DNA from: Bacillota bacterium
GTDB taxonomy: Bacteria > Bacillota > Clostridia > Acetivibrionales > DSM-1351
DNA length: 64,000 nt
Assembly (NCBI GenBank): GCA_023444055.1
Contig: JAEZRV010000008.1
Location: 1-64,000 of the forward strand
Direction: 5' to 3'
Both the position numbers and the translations under genes were made by a program. Below are positions 9,308-18,361 of the stretch, one piece after another; position 1 is the stretch's first letter; every line of letters starts with the position of its first letter. Under the pieces are notes generated by a model that searched no databases, had not been told where the DNA came from, and saw only the letters and a list, made by a program, of their open reading frames with translations.

Positions 9308-9396
9308 TAAAAAATGACTATCATAAAAATAACACTCAATTAACTTATTTTTCTTAGTTCAATAAATTAAGTACATGATATTATTTCAGAAACTTA

Positions 9397-9451
9397 TCGT
9401 GTTGGTAACAGTCTGCTTATTGAAAACAGGTTGTTACCAACACGATTTTTT
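9397..9451 (+). terminator. Strong intrinsic terminator
   Basis: The perfect 14-bp arms tcgtgttggtaaca and tgttaccaacacga enclose a 21-nt loop and are followed by tttttt. It ends the G1P-dehydrogenase-like transcript. Confidence 0.92.
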
Positions 9452-9803
9452 GTTTAACTAGTACGATTCCAAGTATAAAAAGATTTAGAAAAGTAAATGT
9501 ATGGTGTCCAATTTATTGTAAGTTTCCACTAACTAGTCAAGTAAATTATAACAATAAAAATATATGAAAAATATTTAAAGATTAATGATAATGTGATAAA
9601 ATTAAAAACAGGTATGGAAATTAATGGATTAAATATAATTAAATTAAAAAAATGTTATATATAAGCACAAATATATTTTATGGACATTAGAATTTAATTG
9701 AAATATTACAATCTTTATTATAAAATGGTATAGTAAATATTATGTAATTATGTTTTTTGTGTAAGAAGTAATAATAAATTAAATAAATATAAAAAGATAG
9801 AAG
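9452..9803. other. AT-rich gene-free stretch
   Basis: About 350 bp between the terminator and the GGDEF leader. I see no open frame with an RBS and no convincing structured RNA. It presumably carries the promoter of the GGDEF gene, but AT richness gives too many possible -10 boxes to choose one. Confidence 0.5.
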
Positions 9804-9891
9804 AGGAGGATCAAGCCCTTGTCATTTTTGTCGTGAAGGGATGCATCTTTGATGTTTTTTGTACGAAATGTTGGACATGGGTATATTTATG
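9804..9891 (+). promoter_or_regulatory. SD - mini-ORF hairpin - start leader of the GGDEF gene
   Basis: A strong SD (aggagg, 9804-9809) is placed to serve TTG at 9819, which opens a five-codon frame (TTG TCA TTT TTG TCG, stop at 9834), not the gene itself. The segment from cccttgtcattt (9816) to aaatgttggacatggg (9866-9881) can fold back on itself and ends 7 nt before the ATG at 9889. A homologous copy lies at 33868-33932. A role in translational control is inferred. Confidence 0.55.
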
Positions 9892-11010
9892 CAAGTATTA
9901 ATTCATCAGCAGATGAATATTATTTCAGCAGCAGTAATGTTGTTTTTTATAATATATTCATATAATGTTTTTGATAAAAAATTAAAACTTAATAAGCTAT
10001 ACTTGACCTCACTGATATTAAATTTACTTCTTATTATGCTAGACACGATACTTGCATTTCTTATTGGAAAGGATAGCACACCATTATTGGTTTTAACTCG
10101 GCTTATAAGAGTTCTTGTAATTGCAATCGTTCCTTATCTGACATTTATCTTTATAAAAGTAGTATGCAATTATTTCCCTAAGCCATTTAAAATAAAAAGT
10201 TCTACACAGTCTGTTTTTTACATACTTATGTTGATTAATGCTACAATTGCTATTTCTGCTTTATTCAATCCAAAAGTACTTAATAAAATTGTAGAAGGTA
10301 TAGTACCACTTTTGCTGAGTGTTATTTTTGTAGCGTATAGTATTTTTATTGTATTCAGAAGCAAAAAGATGGTTATTAGATTCGAGTTCGCTTCTATTCT
10401 TGCAATAACCTTAATAGCAATTGCAACTCTAATTTCGCAGATTATAGTAAGTACTAGTAGTTCTTCATGGCATGACAATACAATTATACTAATATTTATG
10501 TTTGTTATAATTCAACAAAGGGAACTTTATAGGGATTCACTTACAGGAGCTCGAAATAGAGTTGTGCTAAAGAAGTGTATTGATGCGCATGCAAATAAAC
10601 CAAATGACAAATTAGCCGCCATTATGGTAGACTTAGATTATTTCAAAAGCATAAATGATTCTTTCGGACACTCAGAAGGGGATTATGCACTCAAAACCTT
10701 TGTAAAAATATTGCAAAGGGCTTATTCGGATCATGGTGTCGTCATACGAATGGGTGGGGATGAGTTTCTCATTTTAATTGAAAATGTTTCTACAAAAGAA
10801 ATAAACGATATGATTATGAGAATGTCAAAAATGATTGATAGTTTTAATGGCAAAAGTGAGAAGCCTTACCATATTAGGTATAGTTATGCTAGTGGCGTAT
10901 ACGATAATCGAAATATTAGCATTGAGCAGTTTATTCATGATCTTGACATGAAGATGTATCAAAATAAAAAGGGTAAAAGAGAGCGGATTTGGGGCGTTAA
11001 AAACTTATAA
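9889..11010 (+). CDS. Membrane-bound GGDEF diguanylate cyclase
   Basis: 373 residues from ATG 9889; in-frame ATG 9877 is a possible alternative start. The N-terminal ~210 residues contain about seven hydrophobic helices and no recognised extracellular sensor domain. A GGDEF domain follows (~220-365), with DSLTGARNR, VDLDYFKSINDSFGHSEGD and an intact catalytic RMGGDEF. It should make cyclic di-GMP from two GTP at the inner face of the membrane. A clean product-inhibition RxxD site five residues before GGDEF is not seen (RAYSDHG is present), so feedback control may be weak or absent. No EAL or HD-GYP partner is adjacent. The signal sensed by the membrane part is unknown. Confidence 0.92.
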   Translation: MQVLIHQQMNIISAAVMLFFIIYSYNVFDKKLKLNKLYLTSLILNLLLIMLDTILAFLIGKDSTPLLVLTRLIRVLVIAIVPYLTFIFIKVVCNYFPKPFKIKSSTQSVFYILMLINATIAISALFNPKVLNKIVEGIVPLLLSVIFVAYSIFIVFRSKKMVIRFEFASILAITLIAIATLISQIIVSTSSSSWHDNTIILIFMFVIIQQRELYRDSLTGARNRVVLKKCIDAHANKPNDKLAAIMVDLDYFKSINDSFGHSEGDYALKTFVKILQRAYSDHGVVIRMGGDEFLILIENVSTKEINDMIMRMSKMIDSFNGKSEKPYHIRYSYASGVYDNRNISIEQFIHDLDMKMYQNKKGKRERIWGVKNL

Positions 11011-11098
11011 GCTGATAACGTTGGTGAAACTTCAGTATATTTATTTGGGCACATGAAATTTCTATGGCACAAATTAGAGTATACCCTAATCTCCATTT

Positions 11099-11545
11099 TT
11101 ATACATCGAATACCATTTGCTTATACTTCAAATTTTTGAAGCCGACTCTTTCGTAAAGTCTAATTGCGTCTGGATTGCTGTTACATACCTCAAGACGATA
11201 ACGCACAGCCTTGCTCTTATATTCGCTCAGTATCCACTTCAAGGCATATGAACCAAGCCCCTTTCTTTGAAATTTAGGTTCAACATAAATTTCCTCTATT
11301 AAAACTACAAATCCATTGCACTCATTTGAGTAAGTAAATGATAGGTTTACATATCCGGCAACGAAAGAGTCATATTTTATGACTAATCCTCTAAGATATG
11401 GGCTATTATTCATTATTTCATTAAAGGTCTTAGACATAGCATCTTGGGAAAGTGAATTTAGTGCTGCACCTGTTGAATAAAAGCTTGTACACATATTTAT
11501 AAAGTTTGATCTGTCTTGTTCTACAAAATCTCTAATATTTATCAT
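11099..11545 (-). CDS. GNAT-family N-acetyltransferase
   Basis: 148 residues with the GNAT fold. Motif A, which binds acetyl-CoA, is IYVEPKFQRKGLGSYALKW (Q/R-x-x-G-x-G/A form), and the C-terminal NPDAIRLYERVGF is the usual motif B. It transfers an acetyl group from acetyl-CoA to an amine. The start has SD aaaggag at 9 nt. Neighbours do not reveal the substrate, which could be a small amine, an antibiotic or a protein N-terminus. It probably shares a transcript with no other gene: 120 bp separates it from the HAD gene on the same strand. Confidence 0.85.
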   Translation of the reverse strand: MINIRDFVEQDRSNFINMCTSFYSTGAALNSLSQDAMSKTFNEIMNNSPYLRGLVIKYDSFVAGYVNLSFTYSNECNGFVVLIEEIYVEPKFQRKGLGSYALKWILSEYKSKAVRYRLEVCNSNPDAIRLYERVGFKNLKYKQMVFDV

Positions 11546-11667
11546 ATATTTACAAACTCCTTTGAAATATTAACTCTTCTTTTAATTCGATATATAACAT
11601 CTAATATTCTCATAGTCAAACATAGATAAGGTACCATACTCTGTATAACGATTTTTTATATCCTCTA

Positions 11668-12285
11668 TTATATTATCTCAAGTAATTCAGATGGTTTTTC
11701 AAAATAATAGTCTGCACTAATTTCTTTTGCATTATTTGTACCCCAAACTGCCAATGCAAATTTGACGCCTGAGCTTTTTGCGCACATAGAATCAAAAATG
11801 GTATCCCCTATATATATTGTTTTTGAAGGGTCTGCATTCATTTTCTCGATGACTTTAAGAAGGGGATCTGGATTTGGCTTGTGCTTTGTTGTATCATCTG
11901 TACATACAACTGAATCAAAATTACTGATTAAATCTTGTAAACTAGAATCAATGTCTATTTCATATTTACATCTTGAAGTAACTATACCGATTGGAATGTT
12001 TCTAGACTTTAAACTATCAATTACTTCAACAATACCCTCAAAGACGGAACAGCGTTTAAAACCTTCTTCAAGGTATTTATAATAAACTTTTATAGCAGCA
12101 TCTATATCTGTAAATCCATAGTTAGCTAGAGCTTGGGGAGTAGGTACTCCATATCCCTTTAAAAACTCTTCATCAGTAAAATATCTGCCATACTTTTTAA
12201 ATATTACTTTTTGATATGCATATATAACAGCTTCTTCAGTATCAATCATAGTTCCATCAACATCAAATACTACATATTTAAACAT
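11668..12285 (-). CDS. HAD-IA hydrolase (phosphoglycolate-phosphatase/PpaX-like)
   Basis: 205 residues. HAD motif I is FDVDGTMIDTEE near residue 7, followed by a helical C1 cap. Motif II is GIVTSR, motif III is KHKPNPDPLL and motif IV is YIGDTIFD. This order and length fit the Gph/PpaX/beta-phosphoglucomutase group acting on small phosphate esters in the cytoplasm. The SD (ggagg, in tatcctccgag on the plus strand) is well placed. It lies immediately downstream of the flippase gene on the same strand (54 bp gap), so co-transcription is likely. The substrate is unassigned. Confidence 0.83.
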   Translation of the reverse strand: MFKYVVFDVDGTMIDTEEAVIYAYQKVIFKKYGRYFTDEEFLKGYGVPTPQALANYGFTDIDAAIKVYYKYLEEGFKRCSVFEGIVEVIDSLKSRNIPIGIVTSRCKYEIDIDSSLQDLISNFDSVVCTDDTTKHKPNPDPLLKVIEKMNADPSKTIYIGDTIFDSMCAKSSGVKFALAVWGTNNAKEISADYYFEKPSELLEII

Positions 12286-12339
12286 TTTATCCTCCGAGTA
12301 TTAAAACTTTATGACAAAAAAATATTATACCATATGATT

Positions 12340-13845
12340 TTAGTTATTGCTCATTTGATTGCAAAATTTAGATAGGTAAAATATAGATATAAAGCAAATT
12401 ATAGTAGAAATAAAAACATTAAATACAATAAAGGTATCGGGAATAAGAGTACTAGCAAGCTTTATAGTCATATATCCTATTAGTCCGATAACTATAAAAA
12501 TCAAAGAACTCTTAAAAGATAACCTTATTTCACAGGTCTTATTGATTTCAAAAAGATTCATCAAAAGACCCGTTATCGAGGTCAGAATAATAGAAATTCC
12601 ATACCCATATATATTTATAGATGGAATACCAGTGAGAATAAATACTAGTATTAGTCCTTCAACAGAAACAATGATTGAATTTCGTAAGTTTATGTTTTGT
12701 TTTCCCGAAGCATTTAATATTCCAAAGGATGCAGAAGCAGCATAACTCATAAAACTGCATATTCCTGCCACTTTAATCATATTACCGAGGTCATTTCTTG
12801 AATAAAAAAGCATACCTAGCTTTTGCGGAATACATGTAGAAACTATTAATGTGCCTAACCCTACAAGAAATGAAATCTTTAAAACCTGAGATATTCTTCG
12901 TTCAGTACTCCATAAATCTTTTTTGCTTAAACTTAGTGACATATCTGGAATAAGTACGGTCATCATAGAACCAATTATTATAAACGGAAGACTAACCGTT
13001 GTAAGCGACATGCCAAGGAATTTCCCTATTAGCTCTAATGCATTGTCATAGCTTATTCCTGTGCTTATTAATCGTCTAGGCAATATTAGTGTTGATGCTG
13101 TATTTAATACAGAGGATAAAAATCCATTTAAACATAATGGGCTTGAGATGACAAGTATATCAACTAATAACTGCAGTGGGTTCTTGACCTTTGTTTTTAC
13201 AGGCACAAGTTTTTTGAAAAACAATTTATAAGCTGTTAGCAACATTAAAAGGCTGATAGCTTCCCCTATTGCTAAGGCTAAATAGGCAGCAGTTACAGCA
13301 CCTTTTACGTTATTAATTGTTAATATGGCCATTGTAGCTAAAAGTATTGTTATTCGGATACCCTTTTCTAAAATATCTATACCAGCTGGAATAGTAAACT
13401 TTTCAACACCATAAAAGAAACCTTTAATTATTGCAGAAAAGGGAATGAATATTAGTGCTGGACATAATATCTTTAAGGCATTTGTGGCTCTTGTATCCTT
13501 TATAATAAAAGTACTGATGTTGGAAGCATTAAAAAAAACAAGTATTGCCACAGAAATACTCCAAAGCCCTATAAAGAAAATCACAACCTTCATAGTTCTG
13601 TGAAGGTTTCTGTAATCCTTTTTGCTGCTATATACTGCACAAGTTTTTGAAACTGCAGTAATCAAGCCATCTGCTGTTAGACATATAAGCAGAGAATATA
13701 TCGGCATAATAAGGCCGTACAGACCAAGACCTTGAGCACCAAGCTTTTTAGAAAGTACAATTGAAAATGCAAATCCAATAAAGCCAGTTATGAAATTTGA
13801 CAATGTTAGTATTGCTGAATTTTTATAGAACCTATCAGAACTCAT
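12340..13845 (-). CDS. SpoVB/MurJ-type polysaccharide or lipid II flippase
   Basis: 501 residues with about 14 hydrophobic helices in the MOP/MATE-like superfamily. It opens with NSAILTLSNFITGFIGFAFS and KKLGAQGLGLYGLIMPIYSLL, the typical N-terminal half of clostridial SpoVB-like proteins. Family members move undecaprenyl-linked wall precursors across the membrane; SpoVB is required for spore cortex synthesis. Clostridia carry several paralogues, so this copy could serve spore cortex or an envelope polysaccharide. The ATG is preceded by a weak SD (cggggtt). The downstream HAD gene may be co-transcribed. Confidence 0.85.
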   Translation of the reverse strand: MSSDRFYKNSAILTLSNFITGFIGFAFSIVLSKKLGAQGLGLYGLIMPIYSLLICLTADGLITAVSKTCAVYSSKKDYRNLHRTMKVVIFFIGLWSISVAILVFFNASNISTFIIKDTRATNALKILCPALIFIPFSAIIKGFFYGVEKFTIPAGIDILEKGIRITILLATMAILTINNVKGAVTAAYLALAIGEAISLLMLLTAYKLFFKKLVPVKTKVKNPLQLLVDILVISSPLCLNGFLSSVLNTASTLILPRRLISTGISYDNALELIGKFLGMSLTTVSLPFIIIGSMMTVLIPDMSLSLSKKDLWSTERRISQVLKISFLVGLGTLIVSTCIPQKLGMLFYSRNDLGNMIKVAGICSFMSYAASASFGILNASGKQNINLRNSIIVSVEGLILVFILTGIPSINIYGYGISIILTSITGLLMNLFEINKTCEIRLSFKSSLIFIVIGLIGYMTIKLASTLIPDTFIVFNVFISTIICFISIFYLSKFCNQMSNN

Positions 13846-13997
13846 TAGTGTAACCCCGTTTTTACTATTATTAAAGGGTATTCAATTAAGTTCATCTTTA
13901 TTACAAACAAGAAACTAAAGAATAATTAAAAAATGCAGATTCGTAATAAACATCAATACATAACGCAAATAAAGCTAACATCCTCACAGATTAAACT

Positions 13998-14264
13998 TTA
14001 TTTGTTAGATAGGTAATATATAAATACAATCTGAGCTAATATAATTAAGGGTATGATAGTCATAAAATACCAGTGACGTGTTTTGTGATTGAATAAGAAC
14101 AGTCCGATATATACACCAACACTACCACCAAGTATAGACAGGATAAAAAATGATCTTTCAGGTATCCTCCACAATCTATTTTTTGCTTTGAATTTATCTA
14201 AGGATACTAATATAAAGCCGAATATATTTAGAATTAATAATAAAAAAATTACGAATTTTTGCAT
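13998..14264 (-). CDS. DUF1294 small membrane protein
   Basis: 88 residues with three hydrophobic helices. The DUF1294 signature is visible: DKFKAKNRLWRIPERSFF, LGGSVGVYIGLFLFNHKT. The function is unknown; family members are small integral membrane proteins. The ATG at 14264 is separated from its apparent SD by a hairpin insert (see the separate entry at 14262-14332). Confidence 0.85.
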   Translation of the reverse strand: MQKFVIFLLLILNIFGFILVSLDKFKAKNRLWRIPERSFFILSILGGSVGVYIGLFLFNHKTRHWYFMTIIPLIILAQIVFIYYLSNK

Positions 14265-14332
14265 AAAGTACCCATGCCAAGCATTCTCATAACTCTATGT
14301 TAGAGTATTAGCATGGATTTTGCCCCCTTTTT
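14262..14332 (-). promoter_or_regulatory. SD - hairpin - start leader of the DUF1294 gene
   Basis: On the minus strand an SD-like run (aaaaaggggg, opposite 14321-14332) is followed by ccATGctaatactctaa, a four-codon frame MLIL ending at 14300. A hairpin closes with ggcatggg (opposite 14271-14278), then gtactttATG starts the gene. The arms CCATGC and GCATGG pair. The architecture is the same as at 9804 and 59806. Confidence 0.5.
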
Positions 14333-14580
14333 TTGAATAATGATTTGCTACTTTTTAATAACATACTATTTATATAATCAACTAATTTTTAAAATAAAAA
14401 TCATCCACACCTACAATTTCAGCTGCAAAAGTGAGCTGATTATAATTTCTACAACATTGTTTTTTTAATATAAAAATCTTTTATCAAAGTACAATACTAT
14501 TATACTTCTAAAGAGTAGAGTTTGTTTAGTCTTTTTTATGAATTTTTTGATATAAAATACAAATTTATATATAGCCGAGT

Positions 14581-14609
14581 TTGTAAATTTCAGAGTATTT
14601 GTATATAAT
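14581..14609 (+). promoter_or_regulatory. Putative sigma-A promoter of the FHA-FtsW-PBP genes
   Basis: A -35 ttgtaa (14581-14586) and a perfect -10 tataat (14604-14609) are 17 bp apart, about 57 bp before the FHA start. The preceding 14333-14580 is AT-rich with no gene visible. Confidence 0.5.
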
Positions 14610-14665
14610 AAGGTTAAGAAATATAATTTTAGTGATTTAAAAACGTTGAAAAATGTAGGTGAGCT

Positions 14666-15115
14666 ATGAATTTTAATATTCTAGATTTAAGCTTTTTATC
14701 AGCAGTATTTAAGGTAGTGCTGGTAATAATTATATTTGTTATAATACTTCAAGCCTTAAAGATTATGTCTAAAGATGTAAAAAGAAGTGGACTAAGAGAC
14801 GGAAAAAATTTAGGTTGGAAGCTTAGACTTGAGTACTCAGGTGATGGAGGAAGCTTTATCTCTGGTGATATAATACCAATAGGTAATAAAATTTCTATAG
14901 GTAGAAATCATTCAAATCAACTTCTGTTGTCCTCGCAGTCAGTATCAGCCTATCATGCACAAATTTATTTTGAGGATGGGCGATATATGCTTGAAGACTT
15001 GAAATCGACAAATGGTACTTATATAAATGGGGTCAGGATAAATAAAAAAAGCTTACAGCCTGGTGATGAAATACGTATTTCACAGACTGTGTTTATAGTT
15101 CTAGATGATGAATAA
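14666..15115 (+). CDS. Membrane-anchored FHA-domain protein
   Basis: 149 residues. One N-terminal membrane helix (~13-32, VFKVVLVIIIFVIILQALKI) is followed by a forkhead-associated domain (~70-149) with the signature SIGRNHSNQLLL, SVSAYHAQI and LKSTNGTYINGVRI. FHA domains bind phosphothreonine peptides, typically products of Hanks-type Ser/Thr kinases. It is the first gene of an FHA - SEDS - class B PBP cluster, a recurring arrangement in clostridia and actinobacteria (compare fhaB-rodA-pbpA), which suggests phospho-dependent control of wall synthesis. No Ser/Thr kinase gene lies in this window. Confidence 0.92.
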   Translation: MNFNILDLSFLSAVFKVVLVIIIFVIILQALKIMSKDVKRSGLRDGKNLGWKLRLEYSGDGGSFISGDIIPIGNKISIGRNHSNQLLLSSQSVSAYHAQIYFEDGRYMLEDLKSTNGTYINGVRINKKSLQPGDEIRISQTVFIVLDDE

Positions 15116-15352
15116 CGATTAATGCTGAAATGATATGATAATAAAACAGTTATGTTGAAAATTATAAGACAATATTAATCATTATGCTATATAGACCCAT
15201 AATGGTCATTTCGTGTGATAATTTGTATATCTAATTAGTTCGTCTATAAAACATCTTCTTCATCATAGTTTATCTATCATACAGTCTGTTTATCATAGTT
15301 TGTCAGTGTAATGCGGCGCCAGCATTTTAGAAATAAGGGGTTATAGTTTATT

Positions 15353-16564
15353 ATGACTAAAAGTTTAAGAACTCTTCAATTCTGTGTATATTTGTTTATT
15401 TTCGTGGGCTTTTTGAATCTTGCTCTTTTGAAAAATCCGCTAGATCCATTAGCAGGAGTATTTTTCGCAGGATTAATTGTAATAATTGGGCTCACTACCT
15501 GGGTCTTAAAAAAATATTATTCTATGGGAGATCGGCTTATATTTTTATTAGCTATTTCTCTATGCTCAATAGGTCTTATAATGCTTTTTAGATTGAACAA
15601 AACTATAGCTATTAAACAGTTAGTATGGCTAGGAATAGCAATTGTATCGTTCTTGTTTATCGTATTATATCTAAAAAAGGGAATAGCTAAATTTTCTAAA
15701 TATAGATACGTATTTTTAGCTGGAACTATTCTATTTATGGCAATGGCTACTTTCTTTGGGGTAGAAATATTAGGAGCAAAAAACTGGGTGAAAATAGGTC
15801 CTATCGGCTTTCAACCATCAGAATTTGGGAAGATATTATTAATATTATATTTAGCTTCATCACTTTCAGACATATGCTCGAGAAAGCAGCTAATAGAACC
15901 ATGTGCTGTCATTGGAATTTCATTAGGGTTTATGGTAATACAAAAGGATCTTGGTACAGCATTGATAATATTTGCTATTGCAGTAACAATGGTGTATCTA
16001 GCAACATCAAAAACCCAGTATGTGCTATTTTCACTAGGTTTATTCTCAGTAGGAGGGTTAGCTAGCTACGCAATGTTCAGCCATATCCAAAGAAGAATAA
16101 TGATTTGGTTGAATCCTTGGTTATATGTCTATAATGAAAGTTATCAGGTAGTTCAGTCAATGTACGCAATTGCTATGGGAGGTTTCTTTGGGAGAGGTCT
16201 TGGAATGGGAAACCCTGAATATGTAGCTGTAAATGAATCTGATTTTATTTTCTCTGTTATATGTGAGGAAATGGGTTTGTTAATGGGTTTTGCTATTTTG
16301 ATTCTACATTTTCTATTATTTTATCGCTCTATAAGAAGCGCAATTCATGCTCAAAACAATTTCACAAAGCTACTTGCTTCAGGATTGAGTATTATGATTG
16401 CCACTCAGACTTTAGTAATTGTTGGGGGAGTGACAGGCTTTATTCCTCTGACAGGAATAACTCTTCCATTCGTAAGTTATGGTGGAACTTCTTTAATAAT
16501 CAGTTTTTTGGCACTGGGAATAATTCAAAAAGTTTCAGAAGGCGATGAAATTGAGAAACAATAG
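15353..16564 (+). CDS. SEDS-family peptidoglycan glycosyltransferase (FtsW/RodA/SpoVE)
   Basis: 403 residues with about ten membrane helices. SEDS signatures are clear: GAKNWVKIGPIGFQPSEFGK with the catalytic-loop region, QKDLGTALI, and the C-terminal TGITLPFVSYGGTS. SEDS proteins polymerise lipid II into glycan strands together with a partner class B PBP, and that partner is the next gene. It is separated from the FHA gene by 237 bp, in which I see no other gene. Whether it works in division, elongation or sporulation cannot be told from sequence alone. Confidence 0.94.
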   Translation: MTKSLRTLQFCVYLFIFVGFLNLALLKNPLDPLAGVFFAGLIVIIGLTTWVLKKYYSMGDRLIFLLAISLCSIGLIMLFRLNKTIAIKQLVWLGIAIVSFLFIVLYLKKGIAKFSKYRYVFLAGTILFMAMATFFGVEILGAKNWVKIGPIGFQPSEFGKILLILYLASSLSDICSRKQLIEPCAVIGISLGFMVIQKDLGTALIIFAIAVTMVYLATSKTQYVLFSLGLFSVGGLASYAMFSHIQRRIMIWLNPWLYVYNESYQVVQSMYAIAMGGFFGRGLGMGNPEYVAVNESDFIFSVICEEMGLLMGFAILILHFLLFYRSIRSAIHAQNNFTKLLASGLSIMIATQTLVIVGGVTGFIPLTGITLPFVSYGGTSLIISFLALGIIQKVSEGDEIEKQ

Positions 16565-16676
16565 AAAATTATAGATTTATGCAGGATAAGATTTTGCTAG
16601 ATGTTAAAATACTATGCTAGAGTAAAACATTTGTAAGGGTTATCATAGTACAAATAGGTGTAAAGGGTTTAATGAT

Positions 16677-18089
16677 ATGGATAATTTAACAACAAATATA
16701 AAGCGAGTCATGATTGTTTTTTTAATAGTATTTATAATTTTGATGGGATATTTATCATATTTCACTTTATTCAAAGGCCCTAAAATTGTGGTTAGACCTG
16801 ACAATAGAAGAATGTGGGACGTTAGAAACGAGGTTGTCAGAGGGACTATATATGATAGAGATGGAAAGGCGTTATCCTTAAGTAAAAAAGCAGGGAGCAA
16901 AGGTTATAAACGCGAATATAAGGGTGGAGCAGTAACAGCGCATATACTAGGCTATTATGATGAACAATATGGAATAACTGGCTTGGAAAATTTATATGAC
17001 AGATATTTATCCAGTAATATATCTACTTCGTTTTTAGCATGGGTTGGTAATGGATTTAAGAAAGTTGACAGAAAAGGTGACGATGTATATACCAGCATAG
17101 ACTATGATTTGCAAAAAACAGCTTATAATGCTTTGGGAGATACTAGAGGATCTGTGGTTGTATTAAAGGTTGATACTGGGGAGATTTTAGCAATGATTTC
17201 CAAGCCTTCCTATAATCCTAATAACTTGAATGATATTTGGGAGTCTTTGAATGAAAATGAGCACAGACCACTTTTAAATAGGGCAGTTTCTGGTTTATAT
17301 GCACCTGGTTCTGCCTTTAAAGTGGTTACAGGAATAAGTGCTCTTGAAAACATAGAGGGAATATCTGAAGAAACCTTTAACGATACGGGAAAAATGGATT
17401 TAGGTGGAGGCTACACTCTTAGCAATGATAAGGGAAAAGCGTTGGGGAAAATCAATTTTGGGCAGGCTGTGATAAAATCTAGTAATTTATATTTCGGAGA
17501 TTTAAGTATAAGGCTTGAAGATGGATTGCTGAAAACAGCTGAAAAGTTCAGATTTAATAAAAACATTCCTGCAGAAGGAATTATCATTGATAATAGCAGG
17601 TTTCCAAAATACAAATCCAGTGAAAAGGGTAATATGGCTCAAAGCGGATTCGGGCAGGCAGAAGTGTTAGCAACGCCTATTCAGATGGCTTTGGTAGCTC
17701 AGACTATAGCAAATGATGGCATTATGATGAGACCAACACTTATAAATAAGGTTGTCGATTATAGTGGAAATGTGGTAAAGAGCTTGAATGCTTCATCTAT
17801 CGGAGAGATTACGACAACGCAATATGCTGCTGAGATGAGAAATTACATGAGAGATGTTGTCTCAAAGGGTACAGGGACCAGAGCACAAGTGAGAGCAATA
17901 CAAGTTTGCGGAAAAACTGGTACTGCTCAGCATATAGAAAGCAAAATACCACATAGCTGGTTTATTGGGTTTGCTCCTTATAAAAAACCTGAGATTGCAA
18001 TTGCCGTTATTGTTGAGGAGGGTGGCTATGGCGGAGTTACAGCGGCTAGGATATCTTCTGCGGTTATGAGTGAGTACTTTAGAAAATAA
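16677..18089 (+). CDS. Class B penicillin-binding protein (peptidoglycan D,D-transpeptidase, PbpA-like)
   Basis: 470 residues. A single N-terminal membrane anchor (~10-32) precedes a short dimerisation region and the transpeptidase domain. Active-site motifs are SAFK with Ser212 and Lys215, KSSN, and KTGTAQ near residue 413. It cross-links peptidoglycan on the outer face of the membrane. The short pedestal and length match the PbpA proteins encoded beside RodA-like genes. It is encoded 112 bp after the SEDS gene, its presumed glycosyltransferase partner. The start follows a modest SD (aaaggg). Confidence 0.94.
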   Translation: MDNLTTNIKRVMIVFLIVFIILMGYLSYFTLFKGPKIVVRPDNRRMWDVRNEVVRGTIYDRDGKALSLSKKAGSKGYKREYKGGAVTAHILGYYDEQYGITGLENLYDRYLSSNISTSFLAWVGNGFKKVDRKGDDVYTSIDYDLQKTAYNALGDTRGSVVVLKVDTGEILAMISKPSYNPNNLNDIWESLNENEHRPLLNRAVSGLYAPGSAFKVVTGISALENIEGISEETFNDTGKMDLGGGYTLSNDKGKALGKINFGQAVIKSSNLYFGDLSIRLEDGLLKTAEKFRFNKNIPAEGIIIDNSRFPKYKSSEKGNMAQSGFGQAEVLATPIQMALVAQTIANDGIMMRPTLINKVVDYSGNVVKSLNASSIGEITTTQYAAEMRNYMRDVVSKGTGTRAQVRAIQVCGKTGTAQHIESKIPHSWFIGFAPYKKPEIAIAVIVEEGGYGGVTAARISSAVMSEYFRK

Positions 18090-18282
18090 AATCGGTATTG
18101 CTGTATATACATGTGTTTACGAAATATAGTTGTTGCCTCGAACCCAAACTACAGATTTTAGTAGACAGTAAATGACCTTGTCAAATAAAGAAAACCAAGA
18201 CTTTTTCAAGTATCAAAGTCAACTCATACTAAAGATAACTAGAGCTTATTGTAAAGGCGATTGACTTTTCTTATATATTGAA

Positions 18283-18318
18283 GTCAATTTCCAGACTAAA
18301 GATAATCTGGAAATTGAC
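18283..18318. terminator. Inverted repeat between convergent genes, possible terminator
   Basis: The perfect 13-bp arms gtcaatttccaga and tctggaaattgac lie between the converging PBP and GHL10 genes. No T-run follows on either strand, so intrinsic termination is uncertain. Confidence 0.45.
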
Positions 18319-18361
18319 TCAGCCAATTCGGTTTTAGCAATTCAATAATTCTTATAATATT

